Shown one piece after another: positions 1 through 11,310 of a DNA stretch of 64,000 nucleotides. The translations under genes and the position numbers were made by a program. The notes below the pieces were generated by a model. The model was given only the letters and a program-made list of their open reading frames with translations. It ran no database searches and was not told the DNA's origin. Positions within the stretch are counted from its first letter, which is position 1. Each line of letters opens with the position of its first letter. The stretch lies in NCBI GenBank assembly GCA_039621445.1, contig CP154955.1:17340691-17404690 (forward strand), in the 5' to 3' direction. The stretch comes from Euglena gracilis. Taxonomy: Eukaryota > Euglenida > Euglenophyceae > Euglenales.

Positions 1-2700
1 ATCGGGGGGGGGGGCATAGTAGTTCATGTAGTGGCATGGGGGGGGCATGGCAGTAATGAAGGGTATCAACAGACCAATGGGACCAATGTGGGATTTCTCT
101 CCAGGGCAACTTCGTTTGGTGGGAGTCGGTTCATACCGGAAACATTGGTTCTCCCGAGGTGGCCCCGAGTCGGGGGGGGGGGGGTCAATTAGGGAAGGGA
201 GGGCTTGGGAAACATTGGTCCCAACAAGGGGTACCCCCATTTCGGAGGTCAACTTTATATGCATTTTTGGAAAGATCTCGGAGAGTTCAACATCAAAAAA
301 GTACAAAATGGAGTTTTTGCGGCCCCGTCAACGTTGGCCTTTTTGGACCCATGTTCGTCGGCCGAACCCCAAATTGCAATTAGGGGGGAAGAGTCGGGGA
401 TAGCAGACGCACCGCTTGCCGAAGGACCTTACCCCTCGCGCTATGGCGTGCCCCCCCTCCCCCCCTCCACCACGTGGATCACAAAAAAAATTTTGACCCC
501 CTGAAAATGGCCCAAAAACAATTGTGCTGATTTTTCAAACGTTTTTTCCTTCAAAAATCGCTGTCCCGACCCGAAAAGTCGCCAAAAAAGTGACCTTTTC
601 CACATTTTTCTCTCTCGAAAAAACAGGCTCGTGGCGGCGGAAGCGCTGCGTGCGCCGCCTCAGTTAGACCTTTCCCTAAAAAACGGTGCGCGCCGTGACG
701 CACCCCCCCTGGACCCCCCCCTCTGCCGTTGACCCTGATCTTGAACACATGCACATTTGCCAGGTGTGTTCACTTGATCTTCCCTGGTTCCAGTGAACCC
801 CTTAGGGATATTTTTTTGGGCCCACCAAAGTTACAAAAAGCCAAAAAAAATTCTAAATAAAGCAAAATAAAGCAAATTGTTCAGAGACCCATACCATACA
901 AAAGCACTTAAAACGCCCAGTGTAACGGAATTTTGATTCCCCCACTACTCCCCGCCAAGCTTAAGATGTGGCCAATAGGGTAGATTTGATTAAACGATTA
1001 ATCAACTAATCGTTCGTCATCGCCGATTAATCCAGTCATTCGGCATTGGGCGATTGATCGTTCATTATGGATGTCAACCACAATGGGCACAATGGGTTTG
1101 CTGAAAACAAACAACTTCGCACTTAACACTGGCCAACGAACGAACGAAGCCAGAGCCCCTAATCCATGGTTTCAACAACTGTGTCATGAAGGCCGGTTCA
1201 GCCTTGAAGCCATGGCTCAGAACGCCGGTTCACGCCTGAACTGGCGTTCTGGGCCCATCAAAAACCTGCCAATCAAGGACTAAGATTCCGGACCCTCAAT
1301 GACATTTTTGTTTGTTTGCTTTTGAAAAAAAAAACGTTTTATGTTTTTATTTCATGAAAACTAATTAGTTAATGGCAAATTAGTTTGACCTGTTTGGCCT
1401 GTTAGTTCGACCTGTCAAAATTAACCCCCCCCCCCCCTAGAAGACCCCTCAAAAATAAGGGATTTTTTAGAGGGGGAGAGATCCAAAGATAACTTTTGCC
1501 CCTCCAAAGCTTGAATGAACATGGAAGATCTTCTGCTTTAAAAAATATTACCTGCTAAAATTGGTGATTTTCGGATTTTTGCAAAAAAAAAAAGTTTCAG
1601 CCTTTCCAAGTTGGCAATTCCTTTGATACTTTGCATCACTCTTGATGTTACCCTCTTTGGAGCACCATTTTCAACAAACAAATAAAAAAAAACATCGGCT
1701 CATAAAAACTTTTTCACACAACTCCAAAAAAAAAATTAAATAAATTATTTACAACGAACCTCAAAAAATTCAAAAAAAAACTCATGAAATCATCATTTGA
1801 ATATCAAAAATTTATGTGACTTGGGGGGGAGCATTTTGACACAAAAAACACCTCATTTTTTTTTGTTTTTATTGAAAATTAAATCAAATCATCCGCCAAA
1901 AATTTGGGGAAAAACCAGGTCGGCAAAGGGGGGGAAATTAGCACCCACAAAACATCATGGTCAGGCAAAATCATCAAGACACACATTTGTATTTGTTGAA
2001 GAATTGGGGGGGTCGACGTTTTGCAAAATTAGGACAACCATCATAATTTCATTTTTGTTTTATGGACCTGACCCAACCCCCCTCACCCCCCCAAAAGGGT
2101 CTTTGGTCGGCACAGGGGGCAGGGGGGAACACCCCTTAGCACATAAGCATACTCATGGTCAAAAAGGCAAAATTAGGGTGTTCACATTGGGTGTTAGAAG
2201 GAGGCTGAAAGGCATTTTTGACGTTTTGGCAAAGTGGTATTCTTACCATCATGGTGATTTTCATTTTTTGTATGGTTGACCAACAAACCCCCTTACCCTC
2301 ACCCCCCCCGGGTCCAACGGCCACCCCTCTGGCCCCCTCGGCCCCATGCACTCTGTGGGGCAGGGTGTAACAATTTTTGCCTTCGGCGCCAAAGGTGTTG
2401 GGAACATGGCCACTTTGAGGGGGTACCAAGCGTTGCCAAATTTTTTGGCCACTTTGGGGTGGGAAACTCTTTGAGGGGGGGGGGCATAGCCACCCACCCC
2501 CTAATTGGAAATATCCCCCTCCCCCAAATTGACCCCAATTGAGAAAAAGGGAGGTCGAGTGGAGTTCTCAGCGGCAATTGGGAGGGTTGGTGTGTTTCCC
2601 GTAGTGCCAAAAAAGGGGAGTTTCCCATTCACAATTAGTGCGGGGGGGGGGGACAAATATGGAAGGGTCCATGAAGAGAAAAGGCGGTCAAATTGATCCA
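1..2700. other. Low-complexity stretch left of pdxT exon 1
   Basis: This stretch is dominated by runs of C, G and A. Its open frames are short, repetitive and unlike any protein I know. The missing exons of the minus-strand PdxT gene should lie here or beyond the left edge. I looked on the minus strand for the GGES continuation and the nucleophile-cysteine region of PdxT and could not find either. Confidence 0.5.
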
Positions 2701-2717
2701 AGTGATTGAGAACACAC

Positions 2718-2856
2718 CAGGAATGATGAGGCCATCCACACTATCAAGCTCTGCTTGTGTGCGCACTTCAACAGCCTCTACACCACATCCTTTCAAGCTG
2801 GTGATATGTTCAGAGAAGCCACCTTGGAGTGCCAACACCCCGATGCGAGTCATCAT
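2718..2856 (-). CDS. pdxT: PdxT/SNO glutaminase subunit of PLP synthase, exon 1
   Basis: This is the N-terminal exon of the class-I glutamine amidotransferase subunit of pyridoxal 5'-phosphate synthase, which passes ammonia to PdxS (SNZ) in vitamin B6 synthesis. The peptide opens MMTRIGVLALQGGFSEH and, after about 46 codons, reaches GLIIPG, the start of the family motif LIIPGGEST. The frame then leaves homology exactly at a G|GTGTGT donor (intron from 2717), so the break is an intron in phase 1. Upstream of the ATG the sequence TTTCCCAG lies 2 nt from the start codon; that fits either a spliced-leader acceptor or a cis 3' splice site. The catalytic Cys, His and Glu are encoded by later exons that I could not locate, so completeness of the gene is unknown. 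Confidence 0.85.
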
Positions 2857-3673
2857 AACTGGGAAAGTGTGTCAAAACACGTCTCGTCTGATAATTTTCC
2901 CCGGTCGAAAGTTTCCCAACCACTTTTTCGGCCAAAAGAAATGGTGATCTGCCTGAAAGTCACCCCCCAAAATTTTCAGTTGCTCCAACCCGTGTTTGAG
3001 GCTTTTGCTAGAACGAAGTTCAAACGGCGGGGAAAAAGGAGGGGATCCAAATGTTGAGCTCTTGGGGTTGCAAATCTCAAATTGGGCAGAATAAAAACAA
3101 CCTCTCGGGGAGAAATTAGGGGAGAAATTACAATCTTTGAGGGAAAAATACCATTTTTTGCACCTTGCACCCAACTTTTGTGATCTTTTGTGATTGTCAA
3201 ATTTTTTTGGCTGCCACCAAGTGAAAACGGTCAAAAGCTCTTTTCTGGTTTTTCGGTTTAGTTTTCGGCCCCGTGGGGGGGTATCAGAAGGTTATGATAG
3301 GTATTGGGGGGGGGGGGCTGTTGGACCCCCTATTTAACTGCCAAAAGGCGACAAAAATTGTGGGTTTTTAACTTGCGGAACTTGGAACTACCCTCACTTA
3401 GGGGGGGGGGAAATGGGGGGTGAGGGTAGTTGAGGTCAGGTGCAAGCCCATCCCCCCCCACAGCAACCAAAGAAGTCAACCGAACCAAATCACAAAATTG
3501 CAATTTTTCCCTGGAGGTTTTGACCATCTTTTTTTGGCAATTTTTGAACTTAGTGGGATTTGAAGTATTGGTTTGAGAGTTTCATACCGAGTTTTTTCAA
3601 TGAAATTACCCTGCTTTTTTGATGGTTGTTTTCTAAAAAAAAATATACACATTGTTCTGTTTTTTTATGTAAG

Positions 3674-3728
3674 AAAATTGTGGCCTTAACACGATTACAC
3701 GGTGTAATCGTGTCAAGGCCACAATTTT
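3674..3728. repeat. Near-perfect fold-back palindrome
   Basis: About 27 bp (AAAATTGTGGCC followed by TTAACACGATTACAC) is followed immediately by its inverted copy, with only one or two mismatches. The TTAACACG and TAATCGTGT words are shared with the direct repeats that flank the adjacent tyrosine-recombinase element, so this is probably one of its terminal structures. Confidence 0.75.
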
Positions 3729-3843
3729 ACTATAACCGTGTTAACAAATGCCCGGCACCTGCCCTGTAATCCGTATGAATAACCCCCACCTCCATTTTTG
3801 TAACTCTTTTCACTTTTGGGAAATTTTGGTTGACACAAAACAT

Positions 3844-3927
3844 CTGCCCTGTAATCCGTGTTAAGGTCAACACAGATTGCAAGGCAGGCGTTTCGTGTTA
3901 AGGCGCTTGCCCTGTAATTCGTGTTAA
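3844..3927. repeat. Left copy of ~80-bp repeat flanking the recombinase element
   Basis: This stretch contains CTGCCCTGTAATCCGTGTTAA, its inverted partner CACAGATTGCAAGGCAGG, and the tail GCTTGCCCTGTAATTCGTG. A close direct copy lies at 5753-5833. The recombinase-like reading frame lies between the two copies. Internally it is made of short inverted units (ACAGGGCAGG against CCTGCCCTGT). Confidence 0.8.
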
Positions 3928-3950
3928 CCCCCGCCAAACTCTTTTCTTTT

Positions 3951-5395
3951 TGTACTTTATCTCATCCACAGCTCTTCTCTAGCGTTAACGATGGCAAAGC
4001 GCCCTGCAATCACCATGGATCACATGTTCCCGCACCCCCCCAAACAAATGATTTTGTAGCCGCACTGAAACAGTATGAAGATGGTCAAAAGAACCCACCC
4101 CCTCTTGACCCTTTGCACGGTGCTTTGTTGTCCACGGCAGTGAGCAAAAAGCATCTGGATCCCAGGCACAAGAGCGTGCTGCCTTGTCACACCTTCAGGA
4201 ATTTCTGCGAGGAAAACCAAGCTGTGTACCCGGATCTTGATGATTTTTTCACTGCGTGGGGTGCCTGGCTCATGGATCCCATGCTACTGTTTGACGACCC
4301 GAGTGTTGTCCAACAATGTGTGGATCAATGCCGGGCACAGTTCGGCTCCAAATTCAAATATGAGGCCAAACCAGCATCCACGTTCCATGGCTACCTAAAC
4401 GTTCTGGCTCGCGATTATGTGGAACAGAAACCGGAGGTTCGGCATGTCTGACGAGGACCCTCGGCCACCAGGGGGGGGTCCCCATTTTGCTGTGCCGAGG
4501 GGGTCAGTCCCCCAGGGGGGGGGGTCCACCGTGGCAGACAGCCGGAATTTCCCAAAGGAAAATTCATTGGTATGGTTCGGCATGCCGTGCCGAGGGGGTC
4601 GGCTGACCAGGGGGGGGTACCCATTTTGCCGTGCTGAAGGGTCCCACCACCCTGGGGGGAGGGGGTGGCTGCCGAACCTCACCAGATCCTCAAGTGGTCC
4701 CGTCCCAGTTTCCAAAATTGCAAAGGTTGTTCCAAGGGGCACTTACTCGTGAATGGGGTAAGAAGGCCTTGGGTGCTGCTGTGAACCCCCCTTCCGAAAT
4801 TCTCCTAGAGGAAGAACTTGGGAAGGTGTTGGAGGAGGTTCATTGGGACTCTCCCTATGAGGCACAGAGGGCCAATATCCTGGTACTGGCATACACCACT
4901 GGCTATCGGTATGGAACTTTGTGGCGCCTGGCAGTGGAGTCCTTTACCGAAGGGACAACCACCGAGGGCCTCCGAACATTGACCGTGTGTGTGGGCACGA
5001 TGAAAAATCACAGTGCCACCATGGACAAAGCAAACGCAGCTCTGCTCAGGCAGGGCGCTAATGAAGCTACTTGTCCTGTCCGTGCCTTTGACCGACAAAA
5101 GGCATTGGTGGACAAGGTTGGCCCAGGAAAGGTTTACTTCTCCTGCCTGAAGCCCTGGTGCTACGGATGAGACGTTCAGAGGGGTGGCCAGCTGGGTGTC
5201 CGGGCGGTTGACGTTTAAGGATGTTGCCCGCCGCTCACCAATGACGAGGTTAGCAAACTCTCCCGGTGGCGTACTATGCGCACTACCTCACACCACTGTC
5301 ATTTGGCCGCTTTCCTTTTTCTTTCATTCAACAACATTCCCAAACGGGTTGTTTTTTCCCGCTGCTCTGGAAGGCGAGGAATGGCCTTAAGGCCA
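3951..5395 (+). pseudogene. Tyrosine recombinase of a YR transposon, interrupted
   Basis: This looks like a Crypton- or DIRS-type tyrosine recombinase, the strand-exchange enzyme of its element. The first part (to about 4432) resembles a helical core-binding domain. The second (about 4696-5170) carries YTTGYRYGTLWRLAVESF, which fits the catalytic arginine box TGxRxxEL of the family. Further on, after a frame change near 5230, the peptide LTNDEVSKLSRWRTMRTT could correspond to the region near the HxxR box, but I cannot place the His or the nucleophilic Tyr with certainty. The frame is broken by an inserted repeat (4433-4695) and by at least one frameshift, so it reads as inactive. The open frame at 5482-5742 may be more of the same element. 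An intron-containing live gene is possible but less likely. Confidence 0.6.
4433..4695. mobile_element. Short inverted-repeat element inserted in the recombinase gene
   Basis: It starts GAGGTTCGGCATG and ends TGCCGAACCTC. Inside are repeated GCCGAGGGGGTC and CCCATTTTGC words between G/C runs. It separates the two halves of the recombinase reading frame. A related copy in the opposite orientation is seen around 7700-7805. I could not find a clean target duplication. Confidence 0.55.
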
Positions 5396-5752
5396 AGTTA
5401 TTGAGTGGCACTTTGGGGGAGGGCCAAAAGCGCCTGGCGGAGAGGTCCCCTTGACCATACGCCCAAGGAGTTTAATGCTATTTGGCCCCAGGCCCCCCCA
5501 TGTCCCAAGGGCGAGAGTGGCGGGATGGAATGTACATTCCACATCACCCTAAGGGGCGTTCTATGTACAACATGTGCAACATGTACACTATTGTACAAAC
5601 TGTACACTGGTGGATTGGTGTAGTTCGTGAAGACAACATGTACAAAGGTATTGGACGGTCCCTCCCAAAGGACTCCCAATGCTTGGCCTTCAGGAGATTT
5701 TTGGTTAGAGCACAAAGGTGTGGCTGTCATAAATTTGGTTAACACGACGTGC

Positions 5753-5833
5753 CTGCCCTGTAAGTGTTAAGGTAAACACAGATTACAGGGCAGGCGTTTC
5801 GTGTTAGGGCGCTTGCCCTGTAATTCGTGTTAA
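5753..5833. repeat. Right copy of ~80-bp repeat flanking the recombinase element
   Basis: This is a direct copy of 3844-3927 with a few substitutions and a short deletion. It is followed at once by one more inverted unit (TTAACACAGATTACAGGGC, 5833-5855). Direct rather than inverted flanking repeats suit a tyrosine-recombinase transposon. Confidence 0.8.
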
Positions 5834-5902
5834 TTAACACAGATTACAGGGCAGGCATTCTTCTGTTTTTGGCGAATATGTTGCATCCCCCCCCCTGTCC
5901 AG

Positions 5903-6127
5903 GTGCTTGACACCATTGCCTTCCGCACCGCCTTCAGTGACGCTATTCCCAAACACTTTTTTCATCATGACTTGAGTGCATACACACGGCAACTCCAGCA
6001 GGACACTCAAAACACTTTGCTGAATAAGCCGAGGGGCTCAGATGTCTTCCTCCTTGTGGACGGAGGCACCCTCAACCGAAAGCGTTTGTTGAATGCATGT
6101 CTTGGTTGGAATGGTGAAACTTACCAT
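5903..6127 (+). pseudogene. hAT-like transposase fragment (catalytic-domain region)
   Basis: The peptide follows a good acceptor (CCCCCTGTCCAG) and contains DVFLLVDGGTLNRKRLLNAC. That resembles the beginning of the RNase-H-like domain of DUF659/hAT transposases, where an Asp sits at the end of a hydrophobic strand. Homology ends near a G|GTGAAA donor at about 6111, or at a C-run at 6130. No downstream exon was recognised, so I treat it as a fragment. Confidence 0.5.
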
Positions 6128-6354
6128 GGACCCCCCCTTACTGTTCCCCCCATGAACTTACCAACCGAATTAGACCCAAAAGGCACCTAAAGTGCCAAAA
6201 TGAAGTGTTTTTGGTTCACATGCTTGAAAATTGCACCTCGGCAACGTCCATTTTGGTGATGGTTTTGAGTTTGACAGGAATGAGAGCACCTGAAACAAAA
6301 AATTCCTTTTCCTCTCTTTGTTCCAAGAATCCTTCAGAAAAAGTGCCCTGGCAC

Positions 6355-6507
6355 TGTACTGTTCCCGTCCCCTATGGGAACAGTAAGGGGGCCCATGGGA
6401 ACAGTAAGGGGGGGGGACCCATCCCCCCCTTACTGTTCCCCCCCCTTACTGTTCCTATCATGGGCCCAAAAGGGGGCCACGGGACGGGAACAGTAAGGGG
6501 GGGCATG
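6355..6507. repeat. Inverted and direct GGGAACAGTAAGGGG repeats
   Basis: The word GGGAACAGTAAGGGGG and its reverse complement occur about seven times in 150 bp, producing several nested hairpins. A further partial copy lies at 6128-6150 (CCCCCCTTACTGTTCCCCC). No coding function is apparent. Confidence 0.75.
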
Positions 6508-7129
6508 GTACTTCTACAATTCTGTCCGCGTCCCAAATTTAACAGCCGTAGAGGTCTGTGTCTTTATTATTCAGGGATGAAAAAAACAGTTCCTTGCTGA
6601 TCGCCTCCACTGAAAAATTTGATTGGTGAATTCGCCCAGGAGAGGGTGTTTACCTTTGTGTTGTCGCCAGTCACGGTTGCCAGTATTTGACAATTTTCGC
6701 TCCATTCTTTTTGTACTGCCAACCGTGTCGATGACAACGCATCAGCATTCAAAAAATCAGGGCAGCTGTTTGAAGGTCAAGTTTCAGTTGACTCAAACGA
6801 TGAAGTGGGGTGTTATCAACGGGGCACTGGAAATTCTTGTGACTGAGGACATTTTTTGTATTTGATGTGCCGCCCATTCCCTGCAGCTTGTGTGCCATTC
6901 TCCAGCCGTTCACATTCCACATGGGATTTCCCTTCAGGGATTTTGAAAAGGGGATTGCAACACTCCCCCCCCCTCCAGAACCTCCTCGCCACGCCAAACC
7001 CCCCCTAGCCGGACCCCTCGCCAAGGCGTGCTGACCCCCCAAGGCCCAGGGCAACTTGTGCATTGATGAACCTGGACGCTCTCTCAGACGTGAAGCTCCT
7101 CCAACAGCTTCTTGATCAGGTCTACTGCA

Positions 7130-7410
7130 CATGGGGAGAGAGTTAACCTCCCCCAAAATCCGTTGCTAGAAAACTGCAGGGGGTGGTCTTATTTTGGGGA
7201 GGTCTTATTTTTGGTTTTTTTTTGACCAACCATAGCACAAAAAAGGCATGTTTCAGGTTCTCAAAAACAATTTTAATGTTTTTGAGAACATGAAACATGC
7301 CTTTTTTGTGCTATGGTTGGTCAAAAAAAAAATCCAAAGTTTCGTTTCCGAAAGATTCCAAAATGCGTTTCTAGCAATGGATTTTGGGGAGTGTTAACTC
7401 TCTCCCCATG
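7130..7410. mobile_element. Fold-back MITE
   Basis: The ends CATGGGGAGAGAGTTAAC and its inverse open an inverted repeat of about 43 bp with few mismatches. An inner arm pair (7221-7330) forms another hairpin of roughly 50 bp, so nearly the whole unit folds on itself. A TTATTTTTGG-type repeat lies between the arms on the left. No clear target duplication is visible. Confidence 0.75.
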
Positions 7411-7689
7411 TCGGCCAAACCCTCGGCATGAAGCATATGGATGATCCTTCAGCACTTTGCGCCATGTGTAGATTGGTTTAGTTCAAATTTTACCATGTCC
7501 TTGGAACTCGAAAATAATTTTCTGTCTGAAATTGGGGTTTTGGGAATTTTCAAGGGGAAAGTTTCATCATCTCCGGTGCTTCATGCCGTCAGGGGGGGTC
7601 TTGTTTGGGGGGGGGCTTATTTTTGGATTTTTGCTTGATTGGCCCAGGGTCTTATGTTTGGGAGGTCTTCCTTTGGGGGGGGTCTTATT

Positions 7690-7805
7690 TTGGCATGCCG
7701 CACGCAGGGCCCATGCCGAGGGGGTCCAACCCCCTCGGCATGGCAAAATGGGACCCCCCCTTGGTGGCCGACGGTCCTCGTCGGACATGCCCAACCTCCA
7801 ATACT
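7690..7805. repeat. Partial inverted copy of the 4433-4695 repeat
   Basis: The stretch GACCGTCGGCCACC-like/ATGCCCAACCTCC matches the left end of the element at 4433-4500 in reverse orientation, including the GCCGAGGGGGTC and CCATTTTGC words. It is presumably a truncated family member. Confidence 0.55.
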
Positions 7806-8945
7806 CCATGCTCAAAAAAATTCCAAAATTTGGCGATTTATTATGAACAAATTAGGGATTTGTCTTGGCAAGTTTTGGATAAGGATCGTATGATCGTATT
7901 TGTAGTGATGTTACAGCTAACGGCGCGAGAATTGCCCGAACTGACAGGATATTTGGCCCTCCCCTTTTTTTGTTGATGCCAGATTTTGGGGGGGGGGGCA
8001 CCGTCACATCACCTCATCGTGGTGCCAGGGAAAACGGCGTAAGGCTGAAGTACGCTGGCCGAGGATGTGACCAAAATTTTTCCCGGGGGGGGGTTAAAGG
8101 TGATATCGCAAATATCGAAAACATCGCAACTGTCGCAAGGCTGTGCAATATCTCGCAAAATATCACAACCCCCCCCCCCAAATGCAAGATCAATTACCAG
8201 CCTTGCACCTAGGTGAACTTCACCGTTTGAAAGTTCACCCACTTCACCGGTGAAGTTTACCACAAGAGTCCCCCTTGGTGAACGTTCACTGGTGTGCTTT
8301 ACCGGGGAGGTCCCCGCCCTACTGCCCAACCTCCATAGAGGGACTTCGACCTAAACTTCAACCTCCATGTCACCTCTATGTCAATAAAATGTCACAAAGC
8401 CATAAAAAACCTAAATGCCCTGATTTGGCAAGCAATTTGCACCATCAAAACACATGCAAGGTGGTTGGGAGTGAGAAGGCTAATCCCTGTTGGTTATTTG
8501 TGCAAAAATGGCAAACCTTGAAAATTTTGATGCCCTTTGCCTCTATTCCTCGTTGTTTCTCTTTGGTTTTGAAAAAATAGTTTCACACATAAAAAAAACT
8601 TTAGAGGGCCGGTGATGCCTAATTTGACAAAATATTCAGGTAGATTCCAAATTTTGAGGTATAAATTTTGCAAAATTTGGAATGGTGATGCCTAATTTGG
8701 TGTCAAAATGCTAATTTTAGGTTGGGGATTCCTAATTTAGAGCCGAAAAAGGATTTTTCCCCAAAAATTCGTTTTTGGTGATTCCTAATTTGGCCACCAA
8801 AAGTGTGATGTTCCCCCATGACCCCCCTCGTGACCCCCCCCCCCGGTGACCCGAACCACCCCCGAAAAATTTCCTTCAAAAAATGGTATTTCACAAGGAA
8901 AAAGGTCAATTTTTGCTTTTTCAAAAAAAATGTTTTTTTACGTTT

Positions 8946-9140
8946 TTTTTAAAAAAAGAAACCGTGTTTGGGCCGATTTCGAGACTTTAAAAGTCTTAAA
9001 TCTTCGCCGAAACACAGTTTCAAACAAGAACAGTGTTTTGGGCCAAGGTTTTAGGGGGCCCAGGGGCGACCACGGCGCCTTTGGCGCCGCGGTCCCCGCC
9101 TCTGGGCTCCCCCTGACTCTTGGCCCAAACACAGTTCTTG
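8946..9140. repeat. Dispersed repeat, copy 1
   Basis: The stretch from GAAACCGTGTTTGGGCCGAT to GACTCTTGGCCCAAACACAG recurs at 20957-21122 with scattered substitutions. Its ends GTGTTTGGGCC and GGCCCAAACAC are inverted repeats, so it is probably a short transposon. It contains a GGCGCC-TTTG-GGCGCC-like hairpin. Confidence 0.75.
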
Positions 9141-9952
9141 ACACAAAACATGTTTTTTTGTTTTTTTTTAAAAAAACAAAAAAACGTCAACCCTGCCGCT
9201 TCCCCACCAGTCCGTCCATCCTTCCGTCCGCCTCCCGTTCCAAATCTGTGGTTTCTGGTGCGAAAAATCATGCTTTCAACCCCCAAAAAAAAAACAAAAA
9301 ATGAATGATGTAGAGATAAAAAATGACTTTTTCTAAAAACATTGCAAAAAAATTTTCCCCCAAACCCTCCATGACGTTTTTTTTGTTTTTTTTAAAAAAA
9401 CATATTTTTACAAAAAAAATGTTTTTTTTGTTTAAAAAAAAAGCCGTCAACCTTGGGAAGCGGACGTCCGGACGGACTGCTGACGTTCAACGCCTGGTCC
9501 ACACAATTGTGAAGAAAAAAAAGGGTCCGGAAAGCCGGATGGCAGGCCGGAACAACAGCAAGGCTCTAGCAATGGTGGAGGGACAGACCGAATCCATTAA
9601 CCATTCGAGGTTCGGGGCGCGGGGTGGCTGGGGACTCCTTTTTGGTGTTTTTTTTTTGACAGGCGTGATGGGGGGGTTGAGGGGGGTGGCGCGCAGCCGC
9701 ACACGGGGGGGGGATCAAAAGGTGGCTGCGCGCGTGGTGCGCACCTTGACATGTCCCGAGGTTACCCTTGGGATGTGATGGGACTTCATTGCAAAATTGA
9801 AAAATTCGACCCGGTAATTGAAATTGGTTGACCGTGTATGCTTTTTTGACTTCTTTTTTTGTAAAAATAGACGTTTGCTCTACTATTGTGCGTTGGTTTT
9901 ATTCTTCCTCACCTTCAGAACAACTTTTTTTGGCCATGGCGTTATTGACCAT

Positions 9953-10013
9953 TCATGAACAGCGTGGTGGGTGGAAGCAGCAAGGGGGACAATCTTATGT
10001 CGTGCTCTGCCCA
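9953..10013. repeat. Left arm of ~60-bp inverted repeat around a hAT exon
   Basis: The arm runs from TTCATGAACAGCGTGGTGG to TTATGTCGTGCTCTGCC and is matched by the inverted arm at 10436-10496 with about three differences. Together they bracket the transposase-like exon at 10141-10431. Confidence 0.8.
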
Positions 10014-10140
10014 TTCAAGACTTCTTCTAAATCTTTTCCTTTTGGCTTGTTGGGTTTGGGACGTTTGCAACACGTCATCGATGACAGATGACCCTGCGTA
10101 GCCATCCCGGCAAAGGCGTTCATGATTTTCTGATCTTTAG

Positions 10141-10431
10141 GAAACACTACAATGGATGAAGTTCAACAAAGCCAAGGAGGATCTGAGTTCTCAAGAGTTC
10201 ATCATAGCAATGTGGGTACACAACACCCTCCCACACCAATTGATTGATGACCATCTCTTCCGGAAACAAATCGGAGTTTCTGCCCCCCTCGGTCTTGACC
10301 AACACAAGCTCAGCACCGAAACCCAAAACCTGGCAGCAAAATTGGACGATATAGTGATGGAAAACGTGGCAAATTTTTATTCAATCGGCGTTCTCATTCT
10401 GGGATGTTGGAATCAAATGAAAAGATTTTGA
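10141..10431 (+). pseudogene. hAT-like transposase fragment
   Basis: A conventional acceptor (TGATCTTTAG) precedes a frame reading ETLQWMKFNKAKED and then FIIAMWVHNTLPHQLIDD and HLFRKQIG. This matches the pattern of hAT and DUF659 transposases just upstream of the catalytic core (an aromatic-rich helix, then LPxxLIDDxxFR). The final 20 residues look random, so the true exon may end at a GTGATGG or GTGGC donor near 10355-10370. The upstream frame at 9828-10091 is unrecognised. Neighbouring inverted arms suggest a rearranged or nonautonomous copy. Confidence 0.5.
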
Positions 10432-10435
10432 GGAA

Positions 10436-10496
10436 GGCAGAGCACGACATAAGATTGTCCCTCTTGCTGCTTCCACCCACCACGGCTGTTCATGAA
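10436..10496. repeat. Right arm of ~60-bp inverted repeat
   Basis: This is the reverse complement of 9953-10013. The hAT-like exon lies in the 420-bp loop between the arms. The arms could be transposon termini or could give a hairpin transcript. Confidence 0.8.
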
Positions 10497-11156
10497 GGTT
10501 TACCATTCTACCCTGATCTCATCTTGTAAAACCTTCCTCAAAGGCAAGTTTGGCAAGTTTGTGTCAACACACAACGTATGTGGGTTGGAAACAAGAATAA
10601 ATACGTTGGTTGGTGATTTTAAAACTTGAGATAAGTGACCAATTGCTCAATTTTTGGGGGAAAACAGTTGCCTCTCTTTGCTGCAAGGTTTTTGTAATTG
10701 ACTCTTTTTCCTTTGACATTGCGCCATCATTGAGGTTGGAAAACCTCAACCTCAACCTCAACCTCAATTCCTCAACCTCAATCTAGGCTTGTTTGGGCCC
10801 TACCCCGGCCGTCAGCCCACCAAATTTCCGGTGTTTGTCCTTTGAAGAAGCTTGAGCTAGGGGGTTGCTTGGTATCTGTACATGGCGGCAGCATTCCCAA
10901 TTTTGGCAAATGACAAGGGTTTCTGACAGACAATTGACATTAATATGACATTTAGACATTTGTCAAAACAAAAACCCCCCGTCCGCGTTAGGAATGGCCA
11001 ATCCCAAATTAATGTCCGCCTTCCTGGTATTTCGCAAAATCTGACCTCTGTTCTGAACTTCTTCTTCCAGTGCCAATCCGACCCGAATGAGGGCTCCTTA
11101 TCAGAAGGATTGAAATTTTATGTTGGACTTGTACTGTGAAGCTCCCCGCTGAGGAC

Positions 11157-11310
11157 AAGGTTTGCCAAAGAATTCTGTCAGTGAATTTACTTCTGTCTCC
11201 TACAGATCTCACTGGGAAGCAATTGTTGAAGTCCATGCTTGAAGTGAAATGAAGCAAGTGGAAGGTCTTGAAGGTCTTGGAAGGTGGTAATCTGGACCTG
11301 AACATGGGCT
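11157..11310 (+). pseudogene. Duplicated exon-like segment, copy 1 (SAM-like)
   Basis: TCTCCTACAG is followed by LTGKQLLKSMLEVK in one frame. The segment matches 14505-14620 in order and spacing. The LTGKxLL core resembles the end of a SAM domain, but too little remains to be sure. The copy ends quickly in a stop. Confidence 0.35.

Noticed and set aside
1071-1283. 70-codon ORF near the left edge
   Set aside because: Its centre is a short inverted repeat (GCCGGTTCAG / CTGAACTGGC); no protein-like pattern.
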